Shown: positions 18,571 through 28,528 of the stretch, piece by piece
Numbering within the stretch: position 1 is the stretch's first letter
How the letters are laid out: every line of letters begins with the position of its first letter
Assembly: GCA_902574955.1 (NCBI GenBank)
Contig: CACGPQ010000011.1
Coordinates: 1 to 32,390, forward strand
Direction: 5' to 3'
DNA: 32,390 nt
DNA from: an uncultured Synechococcaceae cyanobacterium
GTDB lineage: Bacteria; Cyanobacteriota; Cyanobacteriia; PCC-6307; Cyanobiaceae
Program-made: the position numbers and the translations under genes
Notes under the pieces: generated by a model
What the model saw: only the letters and a program-made list of their open reading frames with translations
Told to the model about the DNA's origin: nothing
Databases searched by the model: none

Positions 18571-20166
18571 ATGATAATGAAACAAGATTTAAGATATTTT
18601 CAAGAAAAGCAAATTTTAGTAGCTTCTATAGATATTGGAACTAACTCTACACATCTCTTGGTAGCAGAAATTAATCTAGAATTAAAATCATTTTCAATAA
18701 AATTTACTGATAAATCAACCACTCGTCTTGGAGAAAGAGATGATGAGGGTAATCTTACTGAAGAATCAATCCAAAGGGCATTAGTTACTCTTAAGCGATT
18801 TAAGGAATATTGTAAAAGTAATGGAGTAGCTCAAATCGTAACAGCAGCAACAAGTGCAGTTAGGGAAGCTCCAAACGGTCAAGATTTTATTAGAAGAGTT
18901 CTTGATGAAACTGATATTCAAATAGAAATGATAAGTGGTTCTGAGGAAGCCAGATTAATTTACCTTGGTGTTCTTTCTGGGATGTCTTTTGAAGATCAGT
19001 CTTTTGTAATCATAGATATTGGAGGAGGGTCTACAGAATTAATACTTGCAGATAAAAAAGATGCTAGAGCTCTTACCAGTTCGAGAATTGGTGCGGTTAG
19101 ACTTAAAAATGATTTTTTAAATAAAGGGTCTATAACTTCAGAAAGAACGAGTTTTTTAACAACTTTTATTAAAGGATCTTTAGAACCATCTGTTCGAAAA
19201 ATAGAGAGTAGATCTAAGGGAGATAAGCCTTTATCTATGATTGCAACCAGTGGCACTGCAACCTCATTAGGAAATTTGATTTCAGATGATTTGGGAGAAT
19301 CTAAACAAAAGTTACATGGTTATAAATTCAAAAGGGAAAATTTACAAAATGTATTGGAAAAACTAATTAAATTGCCAGTTTCGGAAATCAAGAAAATACC
19401 TTCATTAAGTGAGAGAAGAGCAGAAATAATTATTCCAGGAGCATTGATATTAAACACCGCAATGGAGATGTTGAACTTTGATGAATTAATAATAAGTGAG
19501 AGGGCGCTTCGAGAGGGTTTGGTTGTGGATTGGATGCTTCGTAAAGGGATAATTAATAATGAGTTAAATATTCAAGGCAATATTAGAAAAACAACTATAG
19601 TTCATCAGGCCAGAAAGTTTGGAGTAGATAATACAAGAGCTGAGAAAGTTATTGATATTGCCTTTCAAATCTATGATCAGACTAAAAATATCTTTCATAG
19701 CGATAATGACCCTAAAGCTAAAGAACTTCTTTGGGCAGCTTCTAATCTTTATAATTGTGGGAAATATGTGAATGTTGGTTCATATCACAAACACTCTTGG
19801 TACTTAATAAAAAATTGTGAGTTGTTGGGATATTCTGAAGCAGAAACAAATATTATTGCTTCAATTGCTAGATACCATAGAAAGACTCTACCCAAGAAAA
19901 GACATGAGTCTTGGCAAAATTTAATATCCAAAGAAGATAAAACATTAGTTCTTGAAATGTCATTAATCCTAAGACTAGCAGCAGCTCTTGACCAAAGACC
20001 TGACAAAGTGATCTCCTCAGTTCAAATAAAATTGCAGGAAAATAATCTTACATTTCAACTTTTACCTTTAGATAGAAACCATGATCTTCTTCTTGAAAAA
20101 TGGAACTTAGGATTGTGCCGTAATGTAATAAATGAACTAAAGAATTTGGAATTAAAAGTTATTTAG
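18571..20166 (+). CDS. ppx: Exopolyphosphatase (Ppx/GppA family)
   Basis: 531 aa; 'VASIDIGTNSTHLLVAEI', 'AATSAVREAPNG', 'FVIIDIGGGSTELIL', C-terminal HD-like region. Confidence 0.92.
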   Translation: MIMKQDLRYFQEKQILVASIDIGTNSTHLLVAEINLELKSFSIKFTDKSTTRLGERDDEGNLTEESIQRALVTLKRFKEYCKSNGVAQIVTAATSAVREAPNGQDFIRRVLDETDIQIEMISGSEEARLIYLGVLSGMSFEDQSFVIIDIGGGSTELILADKKDARALTSSRIGAVRLKNDFLNKGSITSERTSFLTTFIKGSLEPSVRKIESRSKGDKPLSMIATSGTATSLGNLISDDLGESKQKLHGYKFKRENLQNVLEKLIKLPVSEIKKIPSLSERRAEIIIPGALILNTAMEMLNFDELIISERALREGLVVDWMLRKGIINNELNIQGNIRKTTIVHQARKFGVDNTRAEKVIDIAFQIYDQTKNIFHSDNDPKAKELLWAASNLYNCGKYVNVGSYHKHSWYLIKNCELLGYSEAETNIIASIARYHRKTLPKKRHESWQNLISKEDKTLVLEMSLILRLAAALDQRPDKVISSVQIKLQENNLTFQLLPLDRNHDLLLEKWNLGLCRNVINELKNLELKVI

Positions 20167-20653
20167 TTTTTTGAATAAGTTCTTGTTTTGGAGTTTGATT
20201 CTGAGAAGAATCTGAAAATAAATTAAAAATTAAGGACGAGGCAATTAGTCCGAGAAAGCCTGAAATTAAAATAAATATTAGGAATCCTAGTGGATTATAA
20301 TTCTTAGATTGCCTAGTTTTATAGTTTTTTTTGGAAACTTCTTCAACTATTTCTTCAATTTTCACCTCTTTCCTCTCTGTCTTGAATTCATCCATTAAAA
20401 ATTCTGTATCAAGTTTTAGCTTCTGTGAAATCCTTCTAATCATTGCTTTGATAAATACTTTTTCAGGTAGTTTTTCTTCATTACCTTCCTCTATGGCTTC
20501 AAGTTGATGAGCTCCAATTTTTAAATCAGAAGCCAATTCTTCAATTGATTGATTTTTACTTAACCTAGCCTCTTTAATGAAATTTCCAATTCTCTTCAAA
20601 GAGGAATCTCCTCGTTTATTGTTGATTCCCGAAACAGATTTTATTTCTTTCAA
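20159..20653 (-). CDS. RodZ-like protein: N-terminal HTH (XRE-type) plus single TM segment
   Basis: 164 aa; 'GNFIKEARLSKNQSIEELASDLKIGAHQLEAIEEGNEEKLPEKVFIKAMIRR' then TM 'NPLGFLIFILISGFLGLIASSLIF'. Confidence 0.8.
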   Translation of the reverse strand: MKEIKSVSGINNKRGDSSLKRIGNFIKEARLSKNQSIEELASDLKIGAHQLEAIEEGNEEKLPEKVFIKAMIRRISQKLKLDTEFLMDEFKTERKEVKIEEIVEEVSKKNYKTRQSKNYNPLGFLIFILISGFLGLIASSLIFNLFSDSSQNQTPKQELIQKTK

Positions 20654-20708
20654 AGCAAATAAATTTTTACTAATTATAGTAATTAATATTTTTCTATCAA
20701 CTTTAAGA

Positions 20709-21464
20709 TTATTTATTCCTAAAGAGATGCTTATAAGATGGATTATAAAGATTAGATCTTTTTTGAGAATTACTAATTGCTGGGCTAATTATGTAAATGG
20801 TTGTTCTAATTAGTTTTTTCTCAATAGAAAATTTTTCCATATCTTTTAATTCTATTAATGATGTCCAACCATCATCCCAAGATACTCTAAATCCAACAAT
20901 CACTTTAGTCTCTGGAGGGTAAAACTCTAGTAAAGTTTCTTGAGACCTTTTCACATGCCTAGCACTTAGATATAGACATATAGAGGAATTGTGTTTCGCA
21001 AGATCTTTCAGAGATTCTTTTTCTGGCATCCCTGTTCGACCTCCTGCTCTAGTTAAAATTATTGTTTGCGTTACGTCAGGGATGGTTAACTCAGCTTCAT
21101 GATATGCTGCAGCAACTTGAAAAGCACTTACTCCAGGAACAACCTCGATTTCAATTTTTTCGTTTTTCAAAATTTCGATTTGCTCTCTAATTGCTCCAAA
21201 AAGGCAAGGATCTCCATCATGCAACCTTACAACAGTTTTCCCTGCCTGAAATTTTTCTATCATAATTGAGGTGATTTGCTCTAAGTTAAGTGAACTCGTT
21301 TTTATTTTTTCAGAACCTTCTTTAGCAGAATCTAAAATCTTTTCAGGAATTAGAGAATCAGTCCAAATAATGACATCTGCAATTTTTATCTTTTTTAATG
21401 CTTTTAAAGTTAATAATTCTGGATCGCCTGGACCAACACCAATAAAGGATATTTTGTTATCCAT
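20709..21464 (-). CDS. cobM: Precorrin-4 C11-methyltransferase
   Basis: '[26 protein letters not shown]', '[16 protein letters not shown]', '[13 protein letters not shown]', '[11 protein letters not shown]'; start taken as MDNKIS (21464) rather than the ORF-track start at 21482. Confidence 0.88.
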   Translation of the reverse strand: MDNKISFIGVGPGDPELLTLKALKKIKIADVIIWTDSLIPEKILDSAKEGSEKIKTSSLNLEQITSIMIEKFQAGKTVVRLHDGDPCLFGAIREQIEILKNEKIEIEVVPGVSAFQVAAAYHEAELTIPDVTQTIILTRAGGRTGMPEKESLKDLAKHNSSICLYLSARHVKRSQETLLEFYPPETKVIVGFRVSWDDGWTSLIELKDMEKFSIEKKLIRTTIYIISPAISNSQKRSNLYNPSYKHLFRNK

Positions 21465-22350
21465 TCTTTCTATTTTTCCCACTATATGTTCTCAATCTTA
21501 AAAAAAATATTGCAATTAATCCAGAAGAAAATAGAAAAATACTTATAAATTGAGCCATTCTTATACCTCCATCACAGAAAGGTGGAAGTCCACCAATGCA
21601 TAGTGGGTCAGTTCTTAAACCTTCAATCCAGAATCGTCCAAAGCTATAACTTATTAAATAAAGACAGCTAATAAAGCCAGGCCTGAAAAAATCTGTTTTA
21701 TTTTGTTTATTAAAGATAATAATTAGGAAGATGAAAATCAAAAAATTCCACAATGACTCATAGAGAAATGTAGGATGAAAAAATTCATAATTAATAAATT
21801 CTAAAGGCCTATTTTGGATAGGTATAAATAATTTCCAAGGCAAATTTGTAGGAACTCCAAAGGCTTCATTATTGAAAAAATTTCCCCACCTTCCTATTGA
21901 TTGTCCAAGAATAATCGAGGGTATTAATATATCTATAAAGGTTTTTAAATTAATTTTTTTCGACTTACAGAAATAGATAATAGATATTAATCCTCCAATT
22001 AGACCTCCATGGATTGCTATGCCTCCTTCCCAAACTGCAAGAAAAGAAGGTATTTGAATGATGTTATTGAATAGTTCAAAAGAAGTAAAAAAGTTCTCTC
22101 CGCTATATTGCCTCCACTCAAAAATTACGTAATAAGTTCTAGCTCCAATTATTGAAGAGATTATTAATGATGGAAGTATTTCACTAATATACTCTGAGTT
22201 AATATTTCTTGCCTTTGCAAGTTTTTTAGAGATAAATAGGCCTATTAAAACTGAAACCGAAATAAGAAGTCCGTACCATCTAATAGTTATAAATCCTAAA
22301 TTTAAAAAAGTTTCTCCTGGAGATTGTATAAAAGCTTGATGTATAAGCAT
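21457..22350 (-). CDS. lgt: Prolipoprotein diacylglyceryl transferase
   Basis: 297 aa; '[16 protein letters not shown]', '[14 protein letters not shown]', '[13 protein letters not shown]', '[11 protein letters not shown]'. Confidence 0.95.
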   Translation of the reverse strand: MLIHQAFIQSPGETFLNLGFITIRWYGLLISVSVLIGLFISKKLAKARNINSEYISEILPSLIISSIIGARTYYVIFEWRQYSGENFFTSFELFNNIIQIPSFLAVWEGGIAIHGGLIGGLISIIYFCKSKKINLKTFIDILIPSIILGQSIGRWGNFFNNEAFGVPTNLPWKLFIPIQNRPLEFINYEFFHPTFLYESLWNFLIFIFLIIIFNKQNKTDFFRPGFISCLYLISYSFGRFWIEGLRTDPLCIGGLPPFCDGGIRMAQFISIFLFSSGLIAIFFLRLRTYSGKNRKNG

Positions 22351-22360
22351 TTAGAGAAAG

Positions 22361-23314
22361 TTAGATACCCTCTGCTGCTTGCACTTTTTCTACTTGTTTT
22401 TTCTTTAATACTAAAAGTATTTGTGTTAAGCCTACACCAATGAAGAATGCAATCAATCCAATAACTCTATAAGGGCTCTGTAGTACAACCTCAGCATCTA
22501 ATTGCCCAAAGCCACCAACGTTGGGATCATTAGTAAGAGGGTCACCTACATTAATTTTGTCTTGCGCTTTTACGATAAGTTGAGGACCAACAGGCACTGC
22601 TTCAGTAGTTATTTCACCATTATCGTTTTCTATATTGACTTGATAGCTACCATCTTCAATTGTTTCTATTGAATTTATAGTTCCTGCGGTGGAAGAAGTG
22701 AATACTACATTATTGCTCTTGTCTCCAGTTGGATATACCTGACCTCTACCTCTATTGCCTCCAATATGTAACGAGTATTTCCCATAGTGATATTCTTTAT
22801 TAGTTGATGGATCAGGGGAAAGAACAGGGAAAACGATTTCTTTATTGGTATCGCCAGGTAAAGGTCCGACAATAATGATATTATCTTTCTCTTCACTGTA
22901 ATTAGTGAAATAAACCCCTTCAGTCTCTTCTTTTATTTCTTCGGTCCATCTGTCTTGTGGAGCAAGTTTAAAGCCATCAGGCAACATTACAACAGCACCA
23001 ACTTGTAATGGGACTTCAGAACCATCAGCACCGATCTCTTTTAAGTCATTTTTGTAGGGTATTTTGACAACAGCTTTGAAAACACTGTCTGCTCCTACAG
23101 ATTGTGGAACCTCTGCAATTGTTGGCATCTGAGCTAGATGACAATTTGCACAGACTATCTTTCCTGTGGCTTCTCTCGGAGATTCATAGTTTTGCTGAGC
23201 CCAAAATGGATAAGCAAAAGTAATCTTTGGATAAAATACAATGCTCGAAATGAAAAGCAGAGTACAGATAAATAAACTTGTATTTTTCATGATTTGATTC
23301 TTAAGACCTTTCAT
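22361..23314 (-). CDS. petA: Cytochrome f
   Basis: '[29 protein letters not shown]' heme site, C-terminal TM; start revised to [13 protein letters not shown] (cat at 23312-23314) giving 317 aa, because the ORF-track start at 23404 lies inside petC. Confidence 0.95.
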   Translation of the reverse strand: MKGLKNQIMKNTSLFICTLLFISSIVFYPKITFAYPFWAQQNYESPREATGKIVCANCHLAQMPTIAEVPQSVGADSVFKAVVKIPYKNDLKEIGADGSEVPLQVGAVVMLPDGFKLAPQDRWTEEIKEETEGVYFTNYSEEKDNIIIVGPLPGDTNKEIVFPVLSPDPSTNKEYHYGKYSLHIGGNRGRGQVYPTGDKSNNVVFTSSTAGTINSIETIEDGSYQVNIENDNGEITTEAVPVGPQLIVKAQDKINVGDPLTNDPNVGGFGQLDAEVVLQSPYRVIGLIAFFIGVGLTQILLVLKKKQVEKVQAAEGI

Positions 23315-23318
23315 TTTT

Positions 23319-23855
23319 TTATGCCCACCATGGATTTTCATTAGTTCTAAAGTCAGTTTCTGACCATTGCTTGACGAGTACAGCATCATCTTCAATATCG
23401 ACATGAGCTAGAGCTAAAGATAAAGGAGCAGGCCCTCTTACTACCTTCCCATTTGTATCGTACTGACTGCCATGACAAGGACATATGAATTTATTAGCAC
23501 CACTATCCCATGGGACAACGCAACCTAAATGAGTACAAATTGCATTTAAACCAAATTCTCCTATTTCCCCGCCCTCATTAACTATTAAATAAGTTGGATC
23601 TCCCTTTAGACCCTGCACTAGACTTCTGTCTCCTGCTTGATGGCTAGATAACCAGCCTGTCTTAGTTATTGGATTCCCTAATTCATCTTTAGCAGAAGTT
23701 CCACCGCCACCACCGCCTGCTCTTAAAGGCATGAAATAATTCGCTACAGGGTAAAGGGCTCCTAAAGCTACACCAGTTGCAGTACCAAATGTAAGAAGAT
23801 TCATAAATTGCCTTCGACCCATAGAAGGGACATCATTGGAACTTAATTGAGTCAT
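23319..23855 (-). CDS. petC: Rieske iron-sulfur protein of cytochrome b6f
   Basis: 178 aa; '[27 protein letters not shown]'; N-terminal [10 protein letters not shown] Tat-like anchor. Confidence 0.97.
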   Translation of the reverse strand: MTQLSSNDVPSMGRRQFMNLLTFGTATGVALGALYPVANYFMPLRAGGGGGGTSAKDELGNPITKTGWLSSHQAGDRSLVQGLKGDPTYLIVNEGGEIGEFGLNAICTHLGCVVPWDSGANKFICPCHGSQYDTNGKVVRGPAPLSLALAHVDIEDDAVLVKQWSETDFRTNENPWWA

Positions 23856-23978
23856 TCGCTACTAGGTTCTGTTATTTATTAGTTATTATGGAGCAAATTG
23901 TTCAATTTCTGTTGCAAATAGATAGGACTTTTAATAATTTAAAGTAAAAGTTTAGGAAGTCTTAATTAATTGATTTAA

Positions 23979-24296
23979 ATGAACCCATTACTAGTTGATG
24001 AAGTTATACATTATTTGATTCATCGCTGGGGGAAAAAATATGATTTTAGACTCTTTAGAAGAGGAAAATTTGTGTATTTTCAAATGATGTGGGGATTTCT
24101 TGGGCAGGAATCATTTCCATTAAGTGAAGATGAATATAAAAAATCGATAGCTGATAAAATCGAGATTTTAAATAGATGTGGATATTCAGAAGAAGTAAGG
24201 AAATGGCTAATGAAAGTCAATGCTAAGCCAAGGTTAGGTAGAGCTGTCAGCTTGCAATTAAATCTTAATGAGAAGATGAAAGAGTTTTTGACTTAA
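23979..24296 (+). CDS. DUF3067-like conserved cyanobacterial protein
   Basis: 105 aa; 'YLIHRWGKKYDFRLFRRGKFVYFQMMWGFLGQESFPLSEDEY'. Confidence 0.75.
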   Translation: MNPLLVDEVIHYLIHRWGKKYDFRLFRRGKFVYFQMMWGFLGQESFPLSEDEYKKSIADKIEILNRCGYSEEVRKWLMKVNAKPRLGRAVSLQLNLNEKMKEFLT

Positions 24297-25023
24297 GATT
24301 TTCTGATAAGTAAGTTAATCCAGTACCCACAAAAAATAAAAACACAATCGATATAGATAGCAATGACATAGTTAATGGGTCTGTTGAAGGGGTAATCACT
24401 GCAGATAATATTGCGGAGGAAATTACAACTATCTTCCAATTCGCAATCATTTTTTCTGTTGTGATTATTCCAAGAGAACCAAGAATAAATTGTAATACTG
24501 GCAATTGAAAAGCTATTGCAGTACTGGACATTAATAATAGAACAAAATCAAAATATCTTTCTATAGACCAAGTTGGTTCAACAATATCTGCACCGAAACT
24601 AATGAAGAAATTTATTGCTGCAGGGACTAATATCCACCATGAAAAAATTAATCCTAAAAAAAATAGAATACCTGAACCAAAAACTGCGGGCAAGATAAGG
24701 CTTTTTTCTTGTTTTGTTAAACCTGGAGAAATGAATAATATTATTTGATAAAAAATATAAGGCATAGAAACTATCAATCCGCTGTAACCTGCAACTTTAA
24801 TAGCGACAAATAAAAACTCTCCTGGAGCAAGTTGTAGTAAATGAATATCACCAGCTGGGATTTCCAAAAAAGATATTAATGGCTTTATGATGAGAAAACT
24901 AAAGAATATTGAAATAAGTATTGAGTAAATTGAGTTTAGTATTCTTTGACGAAGCTCTTCTAAATGATCACTAAAAGTCATCGAATCTGATAATTTATTT
25001 TCACTTTGACCTGTACCTCTCAT
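24265..25023 (-). CDS. tatC: Sec-independent (Tat) protein translocase subunit TatC
   Basis: 252 aa; 'FSDHLEELRQRILNSIYSI', 'PAVFGSGILFFLGLIFSWWILVP', 'AVITPSTDPLTMSLLSISIVFLF'. Confidence 0.93.
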   Translation of the reverse strand: MRGTGQSENKLSDSMTFSDHLEELRQRILNSIYSILISIFFSFLIIKPLISFLEIPAGDIHLLQLAPGEFLFVAIKVAGYSGLIVSMPYIFYQIILFISPGLTKQEKSLILPAVFGSGILFFLGLIFSWWILVPAAINFFISFGADIVEPTWSIERYFDFVLLLMSSTAIAFQLPVLQFILGSLGIITTEKMIANWKIVVISSAILSAVITPSTDPLTMSLLSISIVFLFFVGTGLTYLSENLKSKTLSSSH

Positions 25024-25103
25024 TATTATTTGATAAAGATTTTGTAAGAAAAAGGTTTAAAAATACTAATGCCAAAGTCCAATTTATTTTTCGATAAACT
25101 TAA

Positions 25104-25364
25104 TTATTTGCTTAATTTAGGATTAGTCGGATCTGGTAATAAGAAAGGAGGAGCATCATTTAGGGATGATTCACCATAAGTTTCATATTCTCTATATCCA
25201 CCCATTTTCCCATTTGTTTTCATTAAAGCGCTTACGAAGGCAAGTAGTAAGAAAACAGTAGGAGCTCCAATTATTAATGCAGCACCAAATAGATATCCAA
25301 CAATAAATTCTGGAAAACTATGATTTCCTAAAAATTCATGAGTGCCCAAAAGAAAATCAAACAT
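25104..25364 (-). CDS. Small conserved membrane protein (86 aa), function unknown
   Basis: ORF 86 aa with one central hydrophobic segment 'FIVGYLFGAALIIGAPTVFLLLAFVSALM' and a soluble Pro-rich C-terminus. Confidence 0.7.
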   Translation of the reverse strand: MFDFLLGTHEFLGNHSFPEFIVGYLFGAALIIGAPTVFLLLAFVSALMKTNGKMGGYREYETYGESSLNDAPPFLLPDPTNPKLSK

Positions 25365-25393
25365 TTAGATTTAAAAATTTTTTTTATTATAAA

Positions 25394-27118
25394 CTAAATT
25401 ATTGTTTTAAGATTTTTTTTAATGTAATCTTCTCCTCTTGTAGGATTTCCCCAAATAATTTCTCCATTTTTAAAGGAAACGCAACCCGGCCCTCCGTTTT
25501 TGATTTTGTGCAAATCTTTAATCTTTACTAAATTAATTGGAACTTTAATGTTTCTTTTTGCCTTACTAAATAAAGCAGCTAAATCTGCAGCTATTTGAAT
25601 ATCTTGTTCAGATGCCACTTGAGATGAAGACTTCAAAACTACATGACTACCTGGTGATTCCTGAGCATGAAACCATAAATCGCCTTTTTTTGAGAACTTA
25701 AAGCTTATTAAATCATTTTGCCTCATATTACGTCCTACCTGAAGCTTCAATCCTGTGGGACTGTAAACTTGAATTGGTGAAGATTCTATCTCATAAGTAC
25801 TTTTCTGATCTTCTCTTTGCTTCTTGATATTGATATTAAACTCGTTACAAATTTCTTCCATAATTTCTTCAAGTATTTTGATTCTCATAAAAAGTTTTTC
25901 ATGATTTAAAGAATTTAAATTTTCTAGAAGCGTAGTGAATTCATCCAATCTCTCTATATTTGTTTTGTAAATACTTAATCTTTCTTTTATTAATTCTCTA
26001 GATCTCTTTAGTTTTTTTGATTTTTTATATAGTTTTTGTCCTTTTATAATATCTTGTTTTTTAATTTCATTTGAAGAAAATATATTATCAGCTTTTTCTT
26101 TATAAACTTCGTAGTTTTCTGATTTTGTCAGAAGATCATATTGAATATTTAAATTCTTTTTCTCAGTATTAGTCTGTTTAAAAATTATCCCTTCAATTTT
26201 CTTTGCCAATAATTCAAGTTTTTTTTGTTTCAGATGATAATCATAATAATTCTCTAAACTGGTGCATAAATCTATTTTATTTTCGCAATTAATTTCCTTA
26301 TCAAAAAACCAAACGCAATAAAAATCTTTGTTAAATGTAGAAAAGTTAAAGTTATTGTTTTTAAACCTGTTTATCCAAATCTTCCAATTTTTAAATATCT
26401 CCTTTAAGTCCGAATTGCTAATGAAATCAATATTTTTCCCCATTATTTCTGAATTAACAGTTTCGCTAACAACCTCTAATTGTTTTGTGAGGATAGGGCT
26501 AACTCCTTGATAGGTATTTATTAAACTGTATTTCAAAGACTCAGGTACTATTGAAATTGAGTCTTTCCAAGATTGAAAAGATTCATCTTCTCTAGGTTGC
26601 TTCTTGAGATTGACTGGAGGGCCAGAATAAATTGATCCTGTTGAAATTGTTCTAAAACTAGATTGACTTGATTTAATTTGTTTACCAACGGCAATTATTT
26701 TATGTTTATTATCCAAATAAAAAATATTACTATGTTTTCCCATTAATTCAAAAATTAAATACTTATTAATTTCATCTCCAGGTTTTTTCGCAAAACTAAA
26801 TTTTATCACTCTCTCGAAATCATCTTGATCAATCGAAATTAAAGCCATATACTTTAATCCGTATCTTATTTGTTTAGAAAGTGTGCTTTCTCTTCCAATC
26901 TTCTCTGGCTTATTTATCTTTAGTATTCTTGGAGAGTCTCCATTCCATGAAACTTCTAACCATGTTTGAGAATCAACTCCTCTGAAACATAATTGAATTG
27001 TATTAGGCTCTGGTTGTTGGGCAGTCTCAAACTTTGTAGGTAAGATATTCTTTGTCAAATAATGCAAGACAGATCTAATAGATGTAACATCCATTATCTG
27101 TGGAACACCTTTTTGCAT
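25394..27118 (-). CDS. NFACT-family protein (RqcH/Rqc2-like, formerly 'fibronectin-binding')
   Basis: 574 aa; N-terminal 'IRSVLHYLTKNILPTKFETAQQPEPNTIQLCFRG', C-terminal NFACT-R 'GLKLQVGRNMRQNDLISFKFSKKGDLWFHAQESPGSHVVLKSS'. Confidence 0.88.
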   Translation of the reverse strand: MQKGVPQIMDVTSIRSVLHYLTKNILPTKFETAQQPEPNTIQLCFRGVDSQTWLEVSWNGDSPRILKINKPEKIGRESTLSKQIRYGLKYMALISIDQDDFERVIKFSFAKKPGDEINKYLIFELMGKHSNIFYLDNKHKIIAVGKQIKSSQSSFRTISTGSIYSGPPVNLKKQPREDESFQSWKDSISIVPESLKYSLINTYQGVSPILTKQLEVVSETVNSEIMGKNIDFISNSDLKEIFKNWKIWINRFKNNNFNFSTFNKDFYCVWFFDKEINCENKIDLCTSLENYYDYHLKQKKLELLAKKIEGIIFKQTNTEKKNLNIQYDLLTKSENYEVYKEKADNIFSSNEIKKQDIIKGQKLYKKSKKLKRSRELIKERLSIYKTNIERLDEFTTLLENLNSLNHEKLFMRIKILEEIMEEICNEFNINIKKQREDQKSTYEIESSPIQVYSPTGLKLQVGRNMRQNDLISFKFSKKGDLWFHAQESPGSHVVLKSSSQVASEQDIQIAADLAALFSKAKRNIKVPINLVKIKDLHKIKNGGPGCVSFKNGEIIWGNPTRGEDYIKKNLKTII

Positions 27119-27167
27119 TATTCCTTTTTAATTCATAGGATGTTTATTTTACTGTAAAAAATTTAAT

Positions 27168-27722
27168 ATGAAAAATCAAAAAAAACTTATTATCCTTACT
27201 GGACCCAGCGGGGTAGGTAAAGGAACAGTTGTTAAAGAAATATTAGGTAAAGAAAAAAATTTTTGGCTTTCAATATCTGCAACTACTAGAGAACCTAGAG
27301 AGGGAGAGAAGGACGGAGAAAATTATTACTTCTTAAATCAAGAAAAGTTTAAAGAAATGATTGAACAAAACCTGCTCCTTGAATGGGCACAATTTGCTGG
27401 AAACTACTATGGAACGCCTTTGTCTTCTGTTAATGAGAAAATAAAAAAGGGATTTACCGTACTACTTGAAATCGAAGTAGAGGGTGCAAGGCAAATAAAA
27501 AATAAGTTTCCTAATTCACTGTCAATATTTTTACTTCCTCCGGATAAAGAAGAGTTAGAGAGAAGAATAAGAAATAGAGGTACAGAAAAAGAAGAGGCAA
27601 TTAAAAAAAGACTCTCAAGGGCTAATTATGAGATTTCAGTATCAAATCAATTTGATTTTGCATTAACAAATTACAATGTTGATGAAACAGCAAAAAAAAT
27701 AATCAAGTTAATAAAAACTTGA
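27168..27722 (+). CDS. gmk: Guanylate kinase
   Basis: 184 aa; 'ILTGPSGVGKGTVVKEI', 'SATTREPREGEKDGENYYFL', 'LLEIEVEGARQIK'. Confidence 0.96.
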   Translation: MKNQKKLIILTGPSGVGKGTVVKEILGKEKNFWLSISATTREPREGEKDGENYYFLNQEKFKEMIEQNLLLEWAQFAGNYYGTPLSSVNEKIKKGFTVLLEIEVEGARQIKNKFPNSLSIFLLPPDKEELERRIRNRGTEKEEAIKKRLSRANYEISVSNQFDFALTNYNVDETAKKIIKLIKT

Positions 27723-27731
27723 TTATTTTTT
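27694..27731. terminator. Bidirectional intrinsic terminator between gmk and psaJ
   Basis: Perfect 16-bp inverted repeat AAAAAATAATCAAGTT-AATAAA-AACTTGATTATTTTTT with A-tract on the left and T-tract on the right. Confidence 0.75.
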
Positions 27732-27736
27732 CTTCA

Positions 27737-27871
27737 TCAACTCATTGGATGGAATAATAAATCAGGGAAAAACCTATTAAATTCAATAATTATTCCAGCT
27801 GTAAGGCTTAGCCAAATTGCTGCTACCACTGGAGCAGATCTGACAAATTTTGTGTTTAGAATTTTGAACAT
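27737..27871 (-). CDS. psaJ: Photosystem I subunit IX (PsaJ), not in ORF track
   Basis: Reverse-strand translation [44 protein letters not shown]; downstream of psaF as in other cyanobacteria. Confidence 0.93.
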   Translation of the reverse strand: MFKILNTKFVRSAPVVAAIWLSLTAGIIIEFNRFFPDLLFHPMS

Positions 27872-27899
27872 TTTTTTTATGAAAGTTTTTTAAGGATGT

Positions 27900-28463
27900 T
27901 TAGCGAGGACCATTAAGTGTAATGTTGTTATCTTTTTCTCTTAAATCTCCATTTCTACCTTGTTTATTAGCAAGAAGAGGCCACTGCGCTCCTTTTATAA
28001 GACATTTTCTGGCTAAGTCTAGGTCAATAATGATCTCAAGATCTGCTGGATTCTTAGTCTTTTTTGATTCAATGAGATACTCTCTTCCTGACCAACCTAT
28101 AATTCCAGCAATGTAAATGAACAATACTCCGGGGATAAGTAAATCTCCTTCATGACCTCTATTTAAAAGGGCTCCCCATGGCTCAAGAGGAGGTCCAATT
28201 ATTAAATGTGGAAGACCATCATCTCCGCATGATGCTTTTCCATATCTTTCAAATCTTGCGATGTCTTTTTGAGTAGTTGCAGAATTTGCTCTCTCAATGA
28301 ATTTAGGATTTTCAGAGCATTTTGTTAGGGCTGAAGCAGTATATTCTGTGCTAGCTCTATCTGCGTTTAAGGCAGGCCCATTTGCGGCTAGAGCAATTGG
28401 AGTAATTCCGAGGAACAGAAAAACTGAGGTTATGATTGAAAAAAAGAATTTCATAAGTTGCAA
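27900..28463 (-). CDS. psaF: Photosystem I subunit III (PsaF)
   Basis: 187 aa; signal peptide, 'ALTKCSENPKFIERA', 'ERYGKASCGDDGLPHLIIGPPLEPWGALLNRGHEGDLLIPGVLFIYIAGIIGWSGREYL'. Confidence 0.96.
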   Translation of the reverse strand: MQLMKFFFSIITSVFLFLGITPIALAANGPALNADRASTEYTASALTKCSENPKFIERANSATTQKDIARFERYGKASCGDDGLPHLIIGPPLEPWGALLNRGHEGDLLIPGVLFIYIAGIIGWSGREYLIESKKTKNPADLEIIIDLDLARKCLIKGAQWPLLANKQGRNGDLREKDNNITLNGPR

Positions 28464-28528
28464 TCTTTAATTCCTAATTGTGTGTTAAGTAAGAAATTAA
28501 TATTAAAATAAAACAAGTTGAATCAAAA

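Noticed and set aside
23315-23404. 5' extension of petA in the ORF track
   Set aside because: It overlaps petC in a different frame and lacks signal-peptide logic; start at 23314 gives a 317-aa cytochrome f with a normal leader.
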